NCBI RefSeq assembly: GCF_003515685.1
Contig: NZ_QWEG01000001.1
Location: 248,001 to 312,000 of the forward strand
Length of the DNA stretch: 64,000 nt
DNA from: Neobacillus notoginsengisoli
Lineage (GTDB): Bacteria > Bacillota > Bacilli > Bacillales > Cytobacillaceae
Direction of reading: 5' to 3'
The translations under genes were made by a program, and so were the position numbers. The notes beneath the pieces were generated by a model. That model made no database searches. It was not told the DNA's origin and saw nothing but the letters and a program-made list of their open reading frames with translations. Position 1 is the stretch's first letter. Each line of letters begins with the position of its first letter. Shown in pieces: positions 25,450 to 33,282 of the stretch.

Positions 25450-25818
25450 ATGTTAAGTAAAAAAACAGTCTCATTAGTGGTAGCTAGCCTTTTAGTTATG
25501 ATTGTAGGTTGCTCGAACAATGATACTAAAAAGAGCGATGGGGTAAAGGTAGCCAACGGTGAGGAAATTACTGGTCCTGGTGTTGAGGGGTACGTTAAAA
25601 ATCAAACATCTGACAGGAGACCTTTACTTGAAGTGACAAAGGACCACCAAGTATTTAATACAGGTTCGTTAGTATCAGTTGGGGTCGATGATGAAACGTT
25701 GTTAAACAAATTAGAAGAAGGTCAGAATGTAACAGTTTGGTATGGTGGACCTATTCTTGAATCAAATCCACCCAAAATCAAAGGGTTAAAGATTGAAATC
25801 AAAGAGAGTAAGAATTAA
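25450..25818 (+). CDS. DUF3221 lipoprotein
   Basis: 122 residues from ATG 25450 with TGGAGGGG upstream. Lipobox VGC (Cys about 21) after a hydrophobic signal. The mature domain EGYVKNQTSDRRPLLEV then EEGQNVTVWYGGPILESNPP is the DUF3221 pattern (small OB-like secreted domain of Bacillus). Anchored outside the membrane; function unknown. Complete repeats on both sides. Confidence 0.75.
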   Translation: MLSKKTVSLVVASLLVMIVGCSNNDTKKSDGVKVANGEEITGPGVEGYVKNQTSDRRPLLEVTKDHQVFNTGSLVSVGVDDETLLNKLEEGQNVTVWYGGPILESNPPKIKGLKIEIKESKN

Positions 25819-25836
25819 AGGAAATAGCCATTTTAA

Positions 25837-25922
25837 AGCAAATGGGTGCGGTAATCAAGGAAGGATTAAGCGCTATTTTGATTGAATTCCTTATTGAACA
25901 AACGGGGCAGGTTAATTTAATT
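25837..25922 (+). repeat. Dispersed repeat, complete copy
   Basis: AAATGGGTGCGGTAATC - AAGGA - AGGATTAAGCGC, then TTGAATTCCTTATTG and AACAAACGGGGCAGG. Confidence 0.85.
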
Positions 25923-26040
25923 TATTGTTGAAAAACAACTGGATATAAATTACAATGTTCATACACATAGAAATTCTATGTATATACTTTTGCGATGTAG
26001 TTGCAAAACCGATAAAAAATTATTAAAAAGGGGTGGCAGT

Positions 26041-26472
26041 GTGAAGAAAAAAAGGTTTTTGCCAATTACAATTTTATTAATTATTTTGATATCTGCTTGT
26101 ACACATTATCCCAGTACTCCAATTGCACCAAAAGAGAATAGTATGGTTATCAATATAAAAAACAATAGTAATTTTGATTTTTATGGAATTCAAGTCCATA
26201 TTTTGAACTATTTAGAAACAGGTATAAATGGGAATAATTCTAAAATCGAAAAAGGAGATTTACTAAGTTTTGAATTACTCGAAAAAGATATGGCCTTAAA
26301 TGGAGAAGTTGAAATGTATGTTGAAATCCTGGGAAGCAATTCCAGAGGAAAAAGTAAATATAATGTGCCGAATAACAAAAAGGTGACACTCGAATTAGAT
26401 AATAAAAAAGAAGTGTTCTTTGAGATTACTGGAGATTCGATAAGGCAAGCTGATTTAAAGAGAGTAAAATAA
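26041..26472 (+). CDS. Lipoprotein of unknown function
   Basis: 143 residues from GTG 26041 (GGGGTGG upstream); the longer frame from 25978 lacks a site. Basic tip, hydrophobic stretch and lipobox ISAC (Cys about 19). The mature part has SMVINIKNNSNFDFYGIQVH then LSFELLEKDMALNGEVEMYV, a beta-sandwich-like pattern. Family not recognised. Preceded by a complete repeat; no repeat follows. Confidence 0.65.
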   Translation: MKKKRFLPITILLIILISACTHYPSTPIAPKENSMVINIKNNSNFDFYGIQVHILNYLETGINGNNSKIEKGDLLSFELLEKDMALNGEVEMYVEILGSNSRGKSKYNVPNNKKVTLELDNKKEVFFEITGDSIRQADLKRVK

Positions 26473-26568
26473 TATTGTGAAGAAAACCACTTAAACTATA
26501 CAAAACCCAGTTGAGGTGTTTCCAATTAAAATAAATTAGGCTGCGATCACTTTCCTCTATAACAACTG

Positions 26569-26617
26569 GGGGACAGGCCCCGTTGCTTTATAGTTGCACA
26601 GCAGCGGGGGCTGTCCC
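26569..26617. repeat. GC-rich hairpin of a dispersed-element type
   Basis: GGGGACAGGCCCCGTTGCT and AGCAGCGGGGGCTGTCCC form a long stem around 12 bases. It stands out from the AT-rich surroundings. Such GGGACAGGC palindromes occur repeatedly in Bacillus genomes (from memory). It may also end the NhaC-type transcript. Confidence 0.5.
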
Positions 26618-26640
26618 TGTCACTTTTAAAGTGGTGGTGT

Positions 26641-27921
26641 TCAGGCTTTCTTTTTTGTCGGGTATCCAATAAGGATCGCAATGATTCCGCAGATCCCTAT
26701 GAGGATTGGATAGAAAGAGTATTGAAGGATGCTCACTGGCGATATACCGGCTATACTTGCAGCTGCCAGCAATTGGGCTCCGTATGGCAGTAGGCCTTGG
26801 ACCGTACAGGAGAAAATATCTAATATACTTGCAGCCTTTCGCGGCTCAATTCCATACTGATCAGCAATATTTTTTGCGAGCGGGCCGGTAATTAAAATAG
26901 CAATCGTATTATTGGCCGTCGATAAATCAGTTAGGCCCACAAGACCAGCAATGCTAAATTCGGCACCCTTTTTCGATTTAATCTTTCGTGTCGTAAGGTG
27001 AAGCAGATAGTCAATTCCGCCGTTAAATTTAATTACCTCCACCATTCCAGCTATTAATATCGCAAGAAAGGCCATTTCATACATGCCTGCCATTCCTTCG
27101 CCAATCTTTTCTAAAAGGCTCATTAAATGATAGCTGCCATCCGCTAAGCCAACAGCCCCGGCGAGACTAATTCCTAATGCAAGAACAAGGAAAACATTCA
27201 TTCCGACTAATGCAAAAATAATAACCAAAAGATAAGGAACAATTTTTACCCAACTGTAGCTTAAATACTCGACTTGTGCCGATTCACCCATTGTTATAGC
27301 CCCTAAAATAATGCCTGTTACAATAGCTGCCGGCAACACAATCCAAAAATTCACCTTAAATTTATCCTTCATCTGTGCGCCTTGTGAACGAACGGCAGTA
27401 ATCGTTGTATCTGAAATAAAGGATAAATTGTCGCCAAACATCGAGCCGCCAATGATCGCCCCCATTATTAAGGCCAGGGAAAAATCGGTATGCCCACTGA
27501 TTCCAACTCCAATTGGCGCTAGAGCAACAATCGTTCCCACCGATGTACCCATTGACAGGGAAATAAAGCAGGCAATGATGAACAAGCCTACAACAAGCAG
27601 GTTTTGCGGAACGAACGATAAAGCAAGGTTAACAGTGGAGTCCACTGCTCCCATGCCTTTTGCTACCTCTGAAAAGGCCCCGGCCAAGAGAAAAATAACA
27701 ACCATCAGCATGACATTTAAATTACCTGCGCCTTGGCAGAAAATATCAACCTTTCGCGCAAACGGTTCTTTTCGATTCATCGCCAGAGCCACAGCACCCG
27801 AAATGGCAATGGCTACAATGACAGGAAACGCATAAAAATCACCTGTAATAACACTTGAACCAATAAATAAAATCAAAAAAACAACAAATGGGATCAATGC
27901 CCATGGATTTCCTTTCTTCAT
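26641..27921 (-). CDS. NhaC-family transporter under SAM riboswitch (MetT-like)
   Basis: 426 residues from ATG 27921, chosen because GGAGG lies nine bases upstream; the longer frame runs back through the terminator. About ten to eleven membrane helices, with the NhaC-type stretches SMGTSVGTIVALAPIGVGIS, IIGGSMFGDNLSFISDTTIT and GLTDLSTANNTIAILITGP. NhaC homologs exchange Na+ for H+ or organic substrates. The upstream S-box places this one in sulfur/methionine metabolism, as in the NhaC-type predicted methionine transporter MetT. Substrate is inference. Confidence 0.82.
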   Translation of the reverse strand: MKKGNPWALIPFVVFLILFIGSSVITGDFYAFPVIVAIAISGAVALAMNRKEPFARKVDIFCQGAGNLNVMLMVVIFLLAGAFSEVAKGMGAVDSTVNLALSFVPQNLLVVGLFIIACFISLSMGTSVGTIVALAPIGVGISGHTDFSLALIMGAIIGGSMFGDNLSFISDTTITAVRSQGAQMKDKFKVNFWIVLPAAIVTGIILGAITMGESAQVEYLSYSWVKIVPYLLVIIFALVGMNVFLVLALGISLAGAVGLADGSYHLMSLLEKIGEGMAGMYEMAFLAILIAGMVEVIKFNGGIDYLLHLTTRKIKSKKGAEFSIAGLVGLTDLSTANNTIAILITGPLAKNIADQYGIEPRKAASILDIFSCTVQGLLPYGAQLLAAASIAGISPVSILQYSFYPILIGICGIIAILIGYPTKKKA

Positions 27922-27976
27922 TGTTCCACCTCCAAAAATTAAAATGGGACACGTCTTTTGTCCATGATTTGCCCGT

Positions 27977-28014
27977 AAAAAAGGCCTCATCTTGAAACAA
28001 CAAGAAGAGGCCTT
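27977..28014 (-). terminator. SAM-riboswitch expression-platform terminator
   Basis: On the minus strand AAGGCCTC and GAGGCCTT form the stem around an 18-base loop, followed by T6. It lies between the aptamer and the transporter start. Confidence 0.85.
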
Positions 28015-28038
28015 ATATCTATAAAACACTCCTCTTAT

Positions 28039-28138
28039 CTATCAAGTCTTTGCTTGCTGGATTTGGCACAGAAACTTAATCACTAAGTTCCGCTGCCGAG
28101 ATCTCATCGGGCCAGTCCCTCCATCTCTCTTGATAAGA
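28039..28138 (-). promoter_or_regulatory. SAM-I (S-box) riboswitch aptamer
   Basis: Read on the minus strand: CTTATCAAGAGAGATGGAGG, GACTGGCCCGATGA, CTCGGCAGCGG, then GTGCCAAATCCAGCAAGC and the closing CTTGATAG. These are the conserved S-box core blocks: P1 ends, the GATGGAGGGACTGGCCC junction, the kink-turn GATGA, and GTGCCAAATCC. High S-adenosylmethionine should favour the downstream terminator and switch off the transporter. Confidence 0.93.
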
Positions 28139-28550
28139 AGAAAAAAATATTAATTTTTTGTCACAGTAAGTAAAAGATTACATGAATAACATTACTATAT
28201 CAATAAAATTTTTATGGTTATTTTTTGCTTCTTATTAGCAGGTTATATGAGGACTAAAGAATCTAGCTTAACAAAGGAGGTTGGTATATTCAAACTTTGA
28301 TGAGAAAGCATTGTAAAAACGTTCCGTATAAAGGCTTTTGGAACCCTTTTAGTTTGTTTTAACTTCACTATTTAATCAAGGAAGGTTACCGTATATTTTA
28401 TCAATAAACAGCGTAAAACCCCTAACTTCAGTTATGGAGATGTAAGCTGTATTTTTTTGAAATAAGGTATGTATTTCTAAGTATTGGTCTGTCTATTTTG
28501 GTATAATTAGGATAAGTGGTAGAACTGATGTTCTAGGGAAGTGAATACAA

Positions 28551-29825
28551 ATGGCTGAAAAACGTATAAAACTAAAAGAAAAAAAGAAGAAAGAAATTCA
28601 AGGAGATATCGTTGTTAAAAAGTTTCCTTTGCGTTTAACCACTGAAGAAAGAAAGTTGGTAAATTCCCTCCGCATGGAGGCAGCGAGGCTTTGGAATGAT
28701 ATTCTCGACCTGCATTGGTGGCTGTATGATGTCTATAAAGTATGGTCAACTGCTTCTCAGAAGAAAAAATGGGTTAACGCCCACACGCATCATCTCCATG
28801 CACAAACGATTCAAGCGATCATCGAACTGCATGAAGAAACGTGTGAGAGAACTAGGGAACTCCGGGCAAAAGGAGAAAAAAAGTGGCGTTATCCGTGGAA
28901 ATACAAACGTTTCTTTTCTGTAAAATACAAAAAATCAGCCATCAAATTAGACGGAAACATCCTTGTTTTTAGTAATGGCAGGAGCCAGTCAAAATTGGCA
29001 TTGCCAAAACCGAAACATATTTGTTTTGAAACGATTAAAAGTGCTGAGATTGTATGGCATAAAAACGAATACTGGATGCATCTTGCCGTGGAGGAACAAA
29101 AACAGGAAAGAATCAAAGGCAAGGACAAAGCGGGATGTGATTTAGGTCTCATTCATGCGGCTACCTTAAGCAACGGGAAAAACCATCTCATCATCACAGG
29201 GAAAGAACTGCGTTCCTTGACTCGGTACCGAAATAAAAGATTACGGGAATTTTCAAAACGGATTGATAGAAAGAAAAAGGGTTTCAATGCTCGATATAAA
29301 TTGATTTTACGTAAACGCCGTTTCCTCGAAAAAATGGAACGAAAAATCGACTATCAAGAGCATTGTATTTCCAGAATGGTGGAAGACTGGTGCGTTGAAA
29401 ACCACATTCATACCTTGTATATCGGCACCCCGGATGGCGTTCAAAAAAACACAAAAAAGAAGAAGAAATCCAGAAAAGAAATTCGGCAACAACTATCAAA
29501 TTGGAGTTTTGGCAGGCTGACTGATAAGATAAAATACAAATTGAAGCTCCGTGGAATCAAGGTTGAAGTGGTGGAAGAATCGTATACATCCGGCACATGT
29601 CCTTCCTGTGGGGAATTCAGGAAGCAGGAATACCGTAATTTCCAATGTACATGCGGTGCTAAAGGACACCGGGATGTGGTGGGAGCTGTCAATATACTAG
29701 ACAAATCCATCAATAGTGAAATAACAAAAGACCGTCTGCTTCCTGAGTGGAAAGATACAAAGTATCGCCGAGTGAACCTTGTACCGATTGCCAGAAGCAA
29801 AAAGTATAAGCTAGCAGTGGCGTAG
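28551..29825 (+). CDS. tnpB: TnpB-family RNA-guided nuclease, rearranged RuvC site
   Basis: 424 residues from ATG 28551. RuvC-I is GCDLGLIHAATL (Asp197). The usual RuvC-II glutamate position reads LYIGTPDGV (Gly292) instead of a Glu. A pair of glutamates stands instead before the zinc ribbon, in VVEESYTSGTCPSCG (Glu342/343). The zinc cysteines are C350, C353, C366 and C368, and RuvC-III is GHRDVVGAVNIL (Asp375). This fits the known TnpB branch with a relocated catalytic glutamate, so it may be active. Basic N-terminus for guide-RNA binding. It cuts DNA next to a transposon-adjacent motif using the RNA from the element's right end. Confidence 0.88.
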   Translation: MAEKRIKLKEKKKKEIQGDIVVKKFPLRLTTEERKLVNSLRMEAARLWNDILDLHWWLYDVYKVWSTASQKKKWVNAHTHHLHAQTIQAIIELHEETCERTRELRAKGEKKWRYPWKYKRFFSVKYKKSAIKLDGNILVFSNGRSQSKLALPKPKHICFETIKSAEIVWHKNEYWMHLAVEEQKQERIKGKDKAGCDLGLIHAATLSNGKNHLIITGKELRSLTRYRNKRLREFSKRIDRKKKGFNARYKLILRKRRFLEKMERKIDYQEHCISRMVEDWCVENHIHTLYIGTPDGVQKNTKKKKKSRKEIRQQLSNWSFGRLTDKIKYKLKLRGIKVEVVEESYTSGTCPSCGEFRKQEYRNFQCTCGAKGHRDVVGAVNILDKSINSEITKDRLLPEWKDTKYRRVNLVPIARSKKYKLAVA

Positions 29826-29972
29826 AGCCTATGATTGGGCTGCGGTATGTGGTTTTTACTTCATGTCGTAATGAACTGGAGAAGTCGTAAGACCTGGAAT
29901 CTCCGGCTGAAGGGCAGCTTTGATGAAGGTTTAAAAAAGAATCCCCGGCATTTATGCATGGGGAGAAGTCAA
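29826..29972 (+). ncRNA. Candidate omega (right-end) RNA of the first tnpB element
   Basis: The 147 bases after tnpB to the element end are non-coding and structured (CTGGAATCTCCGGCTGAAGG; CCCCGGCATTTATGCATGGGG) and end in AGAAGTCAA. In TnpB systems the omega RNA comes from the 3' part of tnpB to the right end, and the guide is the flanking DNA, here beginning GCTATGTTCGTGG. The 5' end is not determined. Confidence 0.6.
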
Positions 29973-30028
29973 GCTATGTTCGTGGTCCAGAGGGAATTAT
30001 TTTAGAGTTGGCGGAGAAAATCAGTTAA
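29973..30028 (+). pseudogene. 3' remnant of a VOC (glyoxalase) gene
   Basis: SYVRGPEGIILELAEKIS followed by TAA reads directly out of the IS right end. RGPEGIILELAE is the C-terminal signature of VOC proteins. The 5' part is not found left of the element, so insertion was followed by deletion. A dispersed repeat begins 55 bp later, as after an intact gene. Confidence 0.7.
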
Positions 30029-30083
30029 ATATTGAATGGGACTTTAAATGATTTAGAGCTTCAACTTTAAAGTTTTATTCTTA

Positions 30084-30194
30084 AACTATTGGGTGCGATG
30101 ATCCAGGGAGGATTATCGCACCTTTTTGTTGAATTTCTTACTGGAAACGTTCAGCAATTTCTTATTCGACTTACGGGGCAGGTAGGTTTAACAA
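30084..30194 (+). repeat. Dispersed repeat, perfect hairpin and extended spacer
   Basis: GGTGCGATGATCC - AGGGA - GGATTATCGCACC, T5: a fully paired 13-bp stem with compensating changes. The spacer is longer by about 24 bases because AATTTCTTA occurs twice. 3' arm GACTTACGGGGCAGGTAGG. Confidence 0.85.
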
Positions 30195-30239
30195 GCGGTC
30201 AGGATATTTATTGTGAAACCACAAAAGAGGGGTGATAGT

Positions 30240-30902
30240 TTGAATGTGAAGAAATGGGTTATTAGTAGTTCCATAATATTATTCGCCATACTTAGTGCCA
30301 TATATTATTTTAGTGAGAATTATGTAAGAGAAGTTTCTTTATTTAAACAGACGGACTTTAATACAGTAAACAATAAAGAAAGTTGGGAATTATTTAGAAG
30401 CGAATTAAGTATTTCAAAAGAAAATTCTAAAATCGAAAATTTCCACTTAATTCTTGATAAAAAGAACACTATCTACTCAATTCAATTTGATTTAGTCGAC
30501 AAAGATGATGATCAATATACAATTTATCATTATAGCGAATCAAAGGAAGAGAATAATATTAACATTAGCAAAAGTAAAGCGAATGAATGGCTACAATATG
30601 ATAACTTGGTTTATGCTGATTATTTTTTTTCAGCCCTTGATACTTTAAAGCAAAAAGGTTTTTTTGATAGCAAGAAATTCGAATACAAATTAATCGTTTC
30701 ATCTGGTTGGAATGAAGAGATAGAACTAGAAGGTGATCATTTTGTATTGACGAATAATAACATACGAAAAATCGGTAATGAAGGGTCTACAACAGTGTCA
30801 TCAGGCTTTAACTTACAAGTAATAGGAAGTGACCGTTCTTCGAATTTTAGTACAGACATACTAACAACTAAATCTATTTTCATTGAAAATTATTTAGAGT
30901 AG
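30240..30902 (+). CDS. Membrane-anchored exported protein, unknown
   Basis: 220 codons from TTG 30240 (AGAGGGGTG upstream; an in-frame GTG at 30213 has no site). One N-terminal helix (WVISSSIILFAILSAIYYF). A soluble outer domain includes FHLILDKKNTIYSIQFDLVD and KFEYKLIVSSGWNEEIELEG. No cysteines of note, no family recognised. Follows a repeat and ends with its own terminator. Confidence 0.6.
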   Translation: MNVKKWVISSSIILFAILSAIYYFSENYVREVSLFKQTDFNTVNNKESWELFRSELSISKENSKIENFHLILDKKNTIYSIQFDLVDKDDDQYTIYHYSESKEENNINISKSKANEWLQYDNLVYADYFFSALDTLKQKGFFDSKKFEYKLIVSSGWNEEIELEGDHFVLTNNNIRKIGNEGSTTVSSGFNLQVIGSDRSSNFSTDILTTKSIFIENYLE

Positions 30903-30935
30903 CTCATTATTGAAATTAACTTCAACATTATGAGG

Positions 30936-30970
30936 AAGCTCAAGGCTTTTTAAGGCTCTGAGCTTTTTTT
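30936..30970 (+). terminator. Intrinsic terminator
   Basis: AAGCTCA ... TGAGCTT with an inner GGCTTTTTAAGGC, followed by a T-run. It ends the 30240 gene. Confidence 0.65.
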
Positions 30971-31183
30971 GTGCCATTTTCGCTACTAAAGTACTTGCTG
31001 ATTCAAGAGAAAGTATCTGTACGCAAAGCACTGTTATTTCGAATTTTGTGCTTCCAATCTGACCCATAATTTAATAAGAGCAGGGGGGATTCTTTTTGAT
31101 GAAAAAAATATGGGGAATTATTACAAATTTCGATCTTAGTGTTATAATAGTTTGAAAATATTGTTAAAATTGGAAGTGTTGTT

Positions 31184-31381
31184 GTGGTTGATAACATTTT
31201 AATAGAACCTGATGAATTAATAAGCAAAATAGAATATCTTAGAAATGAACTTATTAACACAGGGTTACAAAAAGGACTGACAAGCACGGAGGCAATCACT
31301 ATTAGCCAAGAGTTAGATCAATATATAGTCGAATGCCAAAGGTGTTTTCCAGAGGTTCGTCATTGTGTTAATACATTATAG
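31184..31381 (+). CDS. Spo0E-like aspartyl-phosphate phosphatase
   Basis: 65 residues from GTG 31184. The helix-loop-helix ELISKIEYLRNELINTG...ISQELDQYIVEC contains the SQELD signature of the Spo0E/YisI/YnzD family. These small proteins dephosphorylate Spo0A~P and so delay sporulation. The presence supports a spore-forming Bacillaceae host. Length is typical. The cysteine pair near the C-terminus is unusual but without known role. Confidence 0.8.
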   Translation: MVDNILIEPDELISKIEYLRNELINTGLQKGLTSTEAITISQELDQYIVECQRCFPEVRHCVNTL

Positions 31382-31487
31382 ATATTACTTACCAGCCAGC
31401 TCTTTATTGTTTTTGCTGATGGGGTAGTTTGTAAAAAAGAAATTTTTTAAATGAACAGCAAATAAGTCTTATTGAGGAGAAGGGCAT

Positions 31488-32027
31488 ATGAAGTTTTTTA
31501 TAGGGATTGTGCCACCAAAGGAATACAAGAGAAAAATAGTAGAATTCCAGACACGGTGGAAGAATAATTTACTTTCTGACCTGGTTGAACCTCATATTAC
31601 GATAAAGTCACAAGGTGGCTTAACATCTAATAAAAACTGGCTAAGAGATGTTGAAAAGCTGTGTGAAGATACTGCACCATTTCAGTTGAAAATAAACACA
31701 CCAGCCTTTTTCGATGATACTGTATTATTTTTACGTGTTGAAGCAAGAGGGATAAATGAGTTACATAGAAAAATTGTCAATGCTGTAAATCCAGAAAAAG
31801 ACTTAATAAAAAAATATAGGGAATTAGATGATTACATCCCTCACCTAACGTTGGGGCAAACACATTACGGATTATCAAGTGAAGAATTAAAGGATATGGC
31901 TATTTTAGCGGAGGAAGAATTAAGCCCATATCCGGTATTTGATGTGAATTTTTTGAGGGGGTATCAAGAAATAGAGTCTAATAAATATAAGAAATTCATG
32001 GATATTAATCTAAAAGAGAAGTCATAG
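31488..32027 (+). CDS. 2H phosphoesterase (2'-5' RNA ligase-like)
   Basis: 179 residues from ATG 31488 with GAGGAGAAGGG upstream. Two HxT motifs, PHITIKS (about 36-42) and PHLTLGQ (about 122-128), define the 2H phosphoesterase active site; both histidines are present, so it should be active on cyclic phosphates or 2'-5' linkages. The start MKFFIGIVPPKEY is typical. Single gene, cytoplasmic. Confidence 0.85.
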   Translation: MKFFIGIVPPKEYKRKIVEFQTRWKNNLLSDLVEPHITIKSQGGLTSNKNWLRDVEKLCEDTAPFQLKINTPAFFDDTVLFLRVEARGINELHRKIVNAVNPEKDLIKKYRELDDYIPHLTLGQTHYGLSSEELKDMAILAEEELSPYPVFDVNFLRGYQEIESNKYKKFMDINLKEKS

Positions 32028-32160
32028 GAAAACGCAGATTTACCCTATAAGTAATTCTGAAGTAAGGAGCAGTTGTACTTGCAGTTCCTTGTTAGAGGTA
32101 AGGTATTATTCATCGAATAAATAGTCTTATAAGCCATCTAACCTACCTAAAAAACATTCT

Positions 32161-32192
32161 GGAACAATCCGATAAGAGGTTGTTCCTTTTTC
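32161..32192 (+). terminator. Intrinsic terminator
   Basis: GGAACAA - TCCGATAAGAGG - TTGTTCC then T5. Separates the 2H gene from the ECF operon. Confidence 0.7.
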
Positions 32193-32239
32193 CATTTATA
32201 CTTTAGATTGCAGAAGGTCATAAAAATCTATTGTTTTTT

Positions 32240-32267
32240 CAAACCAGATGAAGGTTAGCTACGTCTA
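32240..32267 (+). promoter_or_regulatory. Candidate ECF-sigma promoter
   Basis: CAAACC (AAACC 32241-32245), 16 bases, CGTCTA (32262-32267), 25 bp before the sigma gene. Same blocks and spacing as at 9518-9544. Confidence 0.65.
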
Positions 32268-32292
32268 TAATATGTGAGAGGGTGATAACAAG

Positions 32293-32844
32293 ATGAATGG
32301 ACTAAAACAACTGGCGGTGACAGATGAGAGTATGTTGGTTGAGAGAGAGCACATAATTGATGAATTAATGCAAGAATATAGCGATGATATCCTGCATCTC
32401 GTATATACATATGTTAAAAATCGAACGACAGCAGAAGATTTAACGCAGGAGATATTTTTAAAATGTTATGAAAAATTAAGTCAGTTTAATCAGCAGGCAT
32501 CAATAAAAACGTGGCTATATCGTATTGCGAGTAATCATTGTAAGGACTACTTAAGAAGCTGGTATTATCGCAAAATAACGCTTAGCGATAAAATTTCGGA
32601 TTATATACCTTCGAAAACAAAACAGGTTGAAGAGGAGATTATCGCGAATAGTGAAGAAAACATCTTAACAAATGCTGTCATGAATTTACCTCTAAAGTAC
32701 AGAGAAGTAGTATTTCTGCATTATTATGAAGAACTGTCTTTAGCAGAAATAAGTAAGATTACGACAGTAAATATAAATACAATAAAAACTAGATTAAAGC
32801 GCGCGAAAGAATTATTAAAAGACAAGATGATCGAGGAGGTTTAG
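32293..32844 (+). CDS. ECF-type RNA polymerase sigma factor
   Basis: 183 residues from ATG 32293 with AGAGGGTG upstream. The sigma2 part is MQEYSDDILHLVYTYVKNR then TTAEDLTQEIFLKCYEKLSQ and SIKTWLYRIASNHCKDYLRS. The sigma4 part is LPLKYREVVFLHYYEELSL then AEISKITTVNINTIKTRLKR. Very similar to the factor at 9580 over both domains. First gene of a three-gene operon; the next gene starts four bases after its stop. Likely autoregulated from the upstream ECF promoter. Confidence 0.92.
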   Translation: MNGLKQLAVTDESMLVEREHIIDELMQEYSDDILHLVYTYVKNRTTAEDLTQEIFLKCYEKLSQFNQQASIKTWLYRIASNHCKDYLRSWYYRKITLSDKISDYIPSKTKQVEEEIIANSEENILTNAVMNLPLKYREVVFLHYYEELSLAEISKITTVNINTIKTRLKRAKELLKDKMIEEV

Positions 32845-32847
32845 GAG

Positions 32848-33282
32848 ATGAATGATCCATTTACTAACCTGAAGAGTTCGATGAAAAAATCAATTTTCAA
32901 GGATTTTTCCTTTTCCAATGAAAGAAAAAATGCGGTGAAAGAATCCATTCGTATGAGACAATCTCAATCACAATTTCATTCTTGGAAGATAGAAACCATC
33001 ATAGCTATATTAGAATCGGTTCAGCATGAATCAAAGGATGGCTACAATATTTCTACCCAACTTTTTCAAAAAAATGAACGTACTTTCCAAAAGAATGAAG
33101 GGCAGCTTTATACACTTCTACATCTATTAGAAAATAAAGATATTCTTAATTCAAAATGGATAAACAAAAAGAAATATTACTCCTTAAATTCCAAAGGGAA
33201 AAAATACTTAGCTACCCATAAACAAGATAACTCAAAACTAGAGTTATCCCTTAATCACTTACTAGAGGAGGCGTCCTTATGA
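32848..33282 (+). CDS. PadR-like winged-helix protein with anti-sigma-like N-terminus
   Basis: 144 residues from ATG 32848 with GGAGG upstream. The N-terminal 32 residues (FKDFSFSNERKNAVKESIRM) resemble the N-terminal helix of the anti-sigma partner at 10094. The rest is a PadR wing: TIIAILESVQHESKDGYNIS, EGQLYTLLHLLENKDILNSK, KYYSLNSKGKKYL. It may bind the sigma factor, DNA, or both. Stop and next start overlap (ATGA-type). PadR and HAAS proteins are typical neighbours. Confidence 0.7.
   Translation: MNDPFTNLKSSMKKSIFKDFSFSNERKNAVKESIRMRQSQSQFHSWKIETIIAILESVQHESKDGYNISTQLFQKNERTFQKNEGQLYTLLHLLENKDILNSKWINKKKYYSLNSKGKKYLATHKQDNSKLELSLNHLLEEASL

Larger units (their letters stand above)
28408..29972 (+). 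mobile_element. IS200/IS605-like element with tnpB only
   Basis: The left boundary is a subterminal hairpin at 28408-28450 (ACAGC...GCTGT outer stem, CCCC/TGG and TAAC/GTTA inner parts). The right end is CCCC-GGCATTTATGCAT-GGGG followed by AGAAGTCAA (29943-29972). Only tnpB lies between; no Y1 transposase (tnpA) gene is present, so it depends on a partner in trans. Right of the end lies the tail of an interrupted VOC gene. Exact termini need an empty-site comparison. Confidence 0.75.

Noticed and set aside
27311-27835. 174-residue plus-strand frame inside the NhaC-type gene
   Set aside because: It is an antisense shadow of a clearly conserved transporter and has no ribosome site.
27922-28029. 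Longer N-terminus of the NhaC-type transporter
   Set aside because: Those 36 codons run through the riboswitch terminator; ATG 27921 has a proper GGAGG site.
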